Origin: Deltaproteobacteria bacterium
GTDB lineage: Bacteria > Desulfobacterota > Desulfomonilia > UBA1062
NCBI GenBank assembly: GCA_003643935.1
Contig: QMLJ01000102.1
Coordinates: forward strand, 1-5,607
Direction of reading: 5' to 3'
DNA: 5,607 nucleotides
Shown: positions 4,614-5,607 of the stretch, piece after piece
Numbering within the stretch: position 1 is the first letter of the stretch
Layout of the letters: the number at the start of each line of letters is the position of its first letter
Made by a program: the position numbers and the translations under genes
The notes under the pieces: generated by a model
Told to the model about the DNA's origin: nothing
The model's database searches: none
What the model saw: only the letters and a program-made list of their open reading frames with translations

Positions 4614-5607
4614 ATGAAGGCATGGATACTTGAATCTCAGGATAGAGTAGAAAACAGGCCTCTTAGGATGGCCGAGCTACCTGATCCTCATCCTGCAGGG
4701 GGTGAGGTCAGGGTAAAGAACCTTTTTTGCGGGGTATGCAGGACAGATATACACATTGCAGAAGGTGACCTTGAGCTGAAGAAATCACCCCTTGTTCTCG
4801 GACACGAGGTTGTGGGCCTGGTGGATGAGCTGGGTGAAGGTGTTTGGAATCTCAAGAAGGGTGACATGGTGGGAGTGAGCTGGCTGAACAGTACATGTGG
4901 TAGATGCAAGTACTGTACATCGGACAGGGAAAACTACTGCCCTGAGTTTAAGGCAACAGGCTGGGACGTAGATGGTGGTTATGCTGAATACATGGTTATA
5001 AAGGAAGAATTTGCCTTTCCCCTCGGGGGTATGCACCTCGAGCCAGAGGCCATTGCACCTCTTATGTGCCCGGGCATAGCAGGCTACTGTGCCTTTGCAC
5101 TGACAGGTGCCGAGAAAGGCGACAAGCTGGGCATCTTTGGCTTTGGTCCCACTGCACACTATGTGCTTGAGGTAGCCAGGTACGTGGGTATTGAAGTATA
5201 TGTCAGTACAAGGTCTGAGAGGAATATCCGTGCTGCAAAGAGGGCAGGGGCTTCATGGGTGGCAGACTCAACAAAAGAGCCCATACCAACCAGCCTAGAT
5301 TCTGCCATAGTATTCCCGCCAGCCGGCAACCTGGTTGAATTGGCCTTGGCATCCATTGAACGGGGTGGTACCCTGGTCCTGGCACCGGTTAGTTCATCTA
5401 AAATAGTTATCAATGATTACAGCAAGCACCTCTGGGGTAGGGATATCAGGACGCTATACAACGTGAACAGGAAGGATGGTATGGCCTTCCTCGAGATTGC
5501 AGACAGGCTGAAGTTAAGGCCCTCCATAGAGGTGTTCCCATTTGAAGAGCTTGGTGACGTACTTGTTTCAGCAAAGAGAGGGGAACTCAATGCCCCGAAT
5601 GCAGTAA
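4614..5607 (+). CDS. Zinc-dependent medium-chain alcohol dehydrogenase, 3' end beyond the window
   Basis: 331 residues are read with no stop before the window edge. Family members are usually about 330-350 residues, so only a short tail is probably missing. The N-terminal GroES-like domain has the catalytic zinc ligands C42 (in GVCRTD), H64-E65 (GHE) and C152 (MCPG), and the full structural-zinc set C95, C98, C101 and C109 (CGRCKYC...C). The segment TGWDVDGGYAEYM (115-127) is typical of the AdhA/AdhP-like branch. The Rossmann domain carries GFGPTA (176-181) for NAD(P) binding, and the next strand ends VYVSTRSERN; the absence of an acidic residue there leaves NAD versus NADP open. It would oxidise primary or secondary alcohols, or reduce aldehydes, in the cytosol; the substrate cannot be read. 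The start is fixed by AGGAG and an in-frame stop just upstream. It lies 142 nt after nnr, behind a palindrome, so separate control is plausible. Confidence 0.93.
   Translation, partial: MKAWILESQDRVENRPLRMAELPDPHPAGGEVRVKNLFCGVCRTDIHIAEGDLELKKSPLVLGHEVVGLVDELGEGVWNLKKGDMVGVSWLNSTCGRCKYCTSDRENYCPEFKATGWDVDGGYAEYMVIKEEFAFPLGGMHLEPEAIAPLMCPGIAGYCAFALTGAEKGDKLGIFGFGPTAHYVLEVARYVGIEVYVSTRSERNIRAAKRAGASWVADSTKEPIPTSLDSAIVFPPAGNLVELALASIERGGTLVLAPVSSSKIVINDYSKHLWGRDIRTLYNVNRKDGMAFLEIADRLKLRPSIEVFPFEELGDVLVSAKRGELNAPNAV

Noticed and set aside
4785..5159. 124-codon minus-strand frame inside the alcohol dehydrogenase gene
   Set aside because: The plus strand carries an intact dehydrogenase with all zinc ligands; the minus frame has no motif.

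Overview
All five genes in this window lie on the + strand. Three are complete and two are cut by the window edges. The base composition is near 50% GC by eye. Arginine is written mostly with AGG/AGA, isoleucine often with ATA, and three of the five starts have a clear GGAGG/AGGAG ribosome-binding site. With the protein content (a glycyl-radical-enzyme-activase-like radical SAM protein, a flavin split-barrel protein, a YcaO protein), this suggests an anaerobic or facultative bacterium. A member of the old deltaproteobacteria (Desulfobacterota) or Nitrospirota is my best guess, but only from style. There is no rRNA, tRNA or marker gene to settle it.

Layout. 1-518: C-terminal part of a PflA-like radical SAM activase. 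543-1397: a two-barrel pyridoxamine-phosphate-oxidase-like flavoprotein, 24 nt downstream and probably co-transcribed with the first gene. 1398-1525: an intergenic block with hairpins, a REP-like copy and a 16-bp dyad. 1526-2767: a YcaO-domain protein. 2768-2896: a spacer with two weak promoter candidates. 2897-4471: a bifunctional NAD(P)HX epimerase/dehydratase. 4472-4613: an intergenic block with a second REP-like copy, a short 7-nt tandem repeat and a 15-bp palindrome. 4614-5607: a medium-chain zinc alcohol dehydrogenase that is still open at the window edge.

How the genes work together. Only the first two are close enough to call an operon with any confidence. The others are separated by 128, 129 and 142 nt and may be separate units. 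The broad theme is redox chemistry: radical SAM activation, a flavin-type protein, NAD(P)H repair and an NAD(P)-dependent dehydrogenase. The YcaO protein is the odd member. It keeps the ATP-binding signature of backbone-modifying enzymes, but no precursor peptide, TfuA protein, E1-like/ocin-ThiF partner or SagB-type dehydrogenase is visible here.

The strongest non-coding signal is that the intergenic regions before the YcaO gene and before the alcohol dehydrogenase gene share a similar composite sequence: a GGCCAGG-type segment followed by a hairpin-forming TAGGT...ACCCAAYA element. It looks like a dispersed REP-like repeat. I do not see a clearly new multi-gene system. The YcaO gene with its structured leader is the part most worth a second look.
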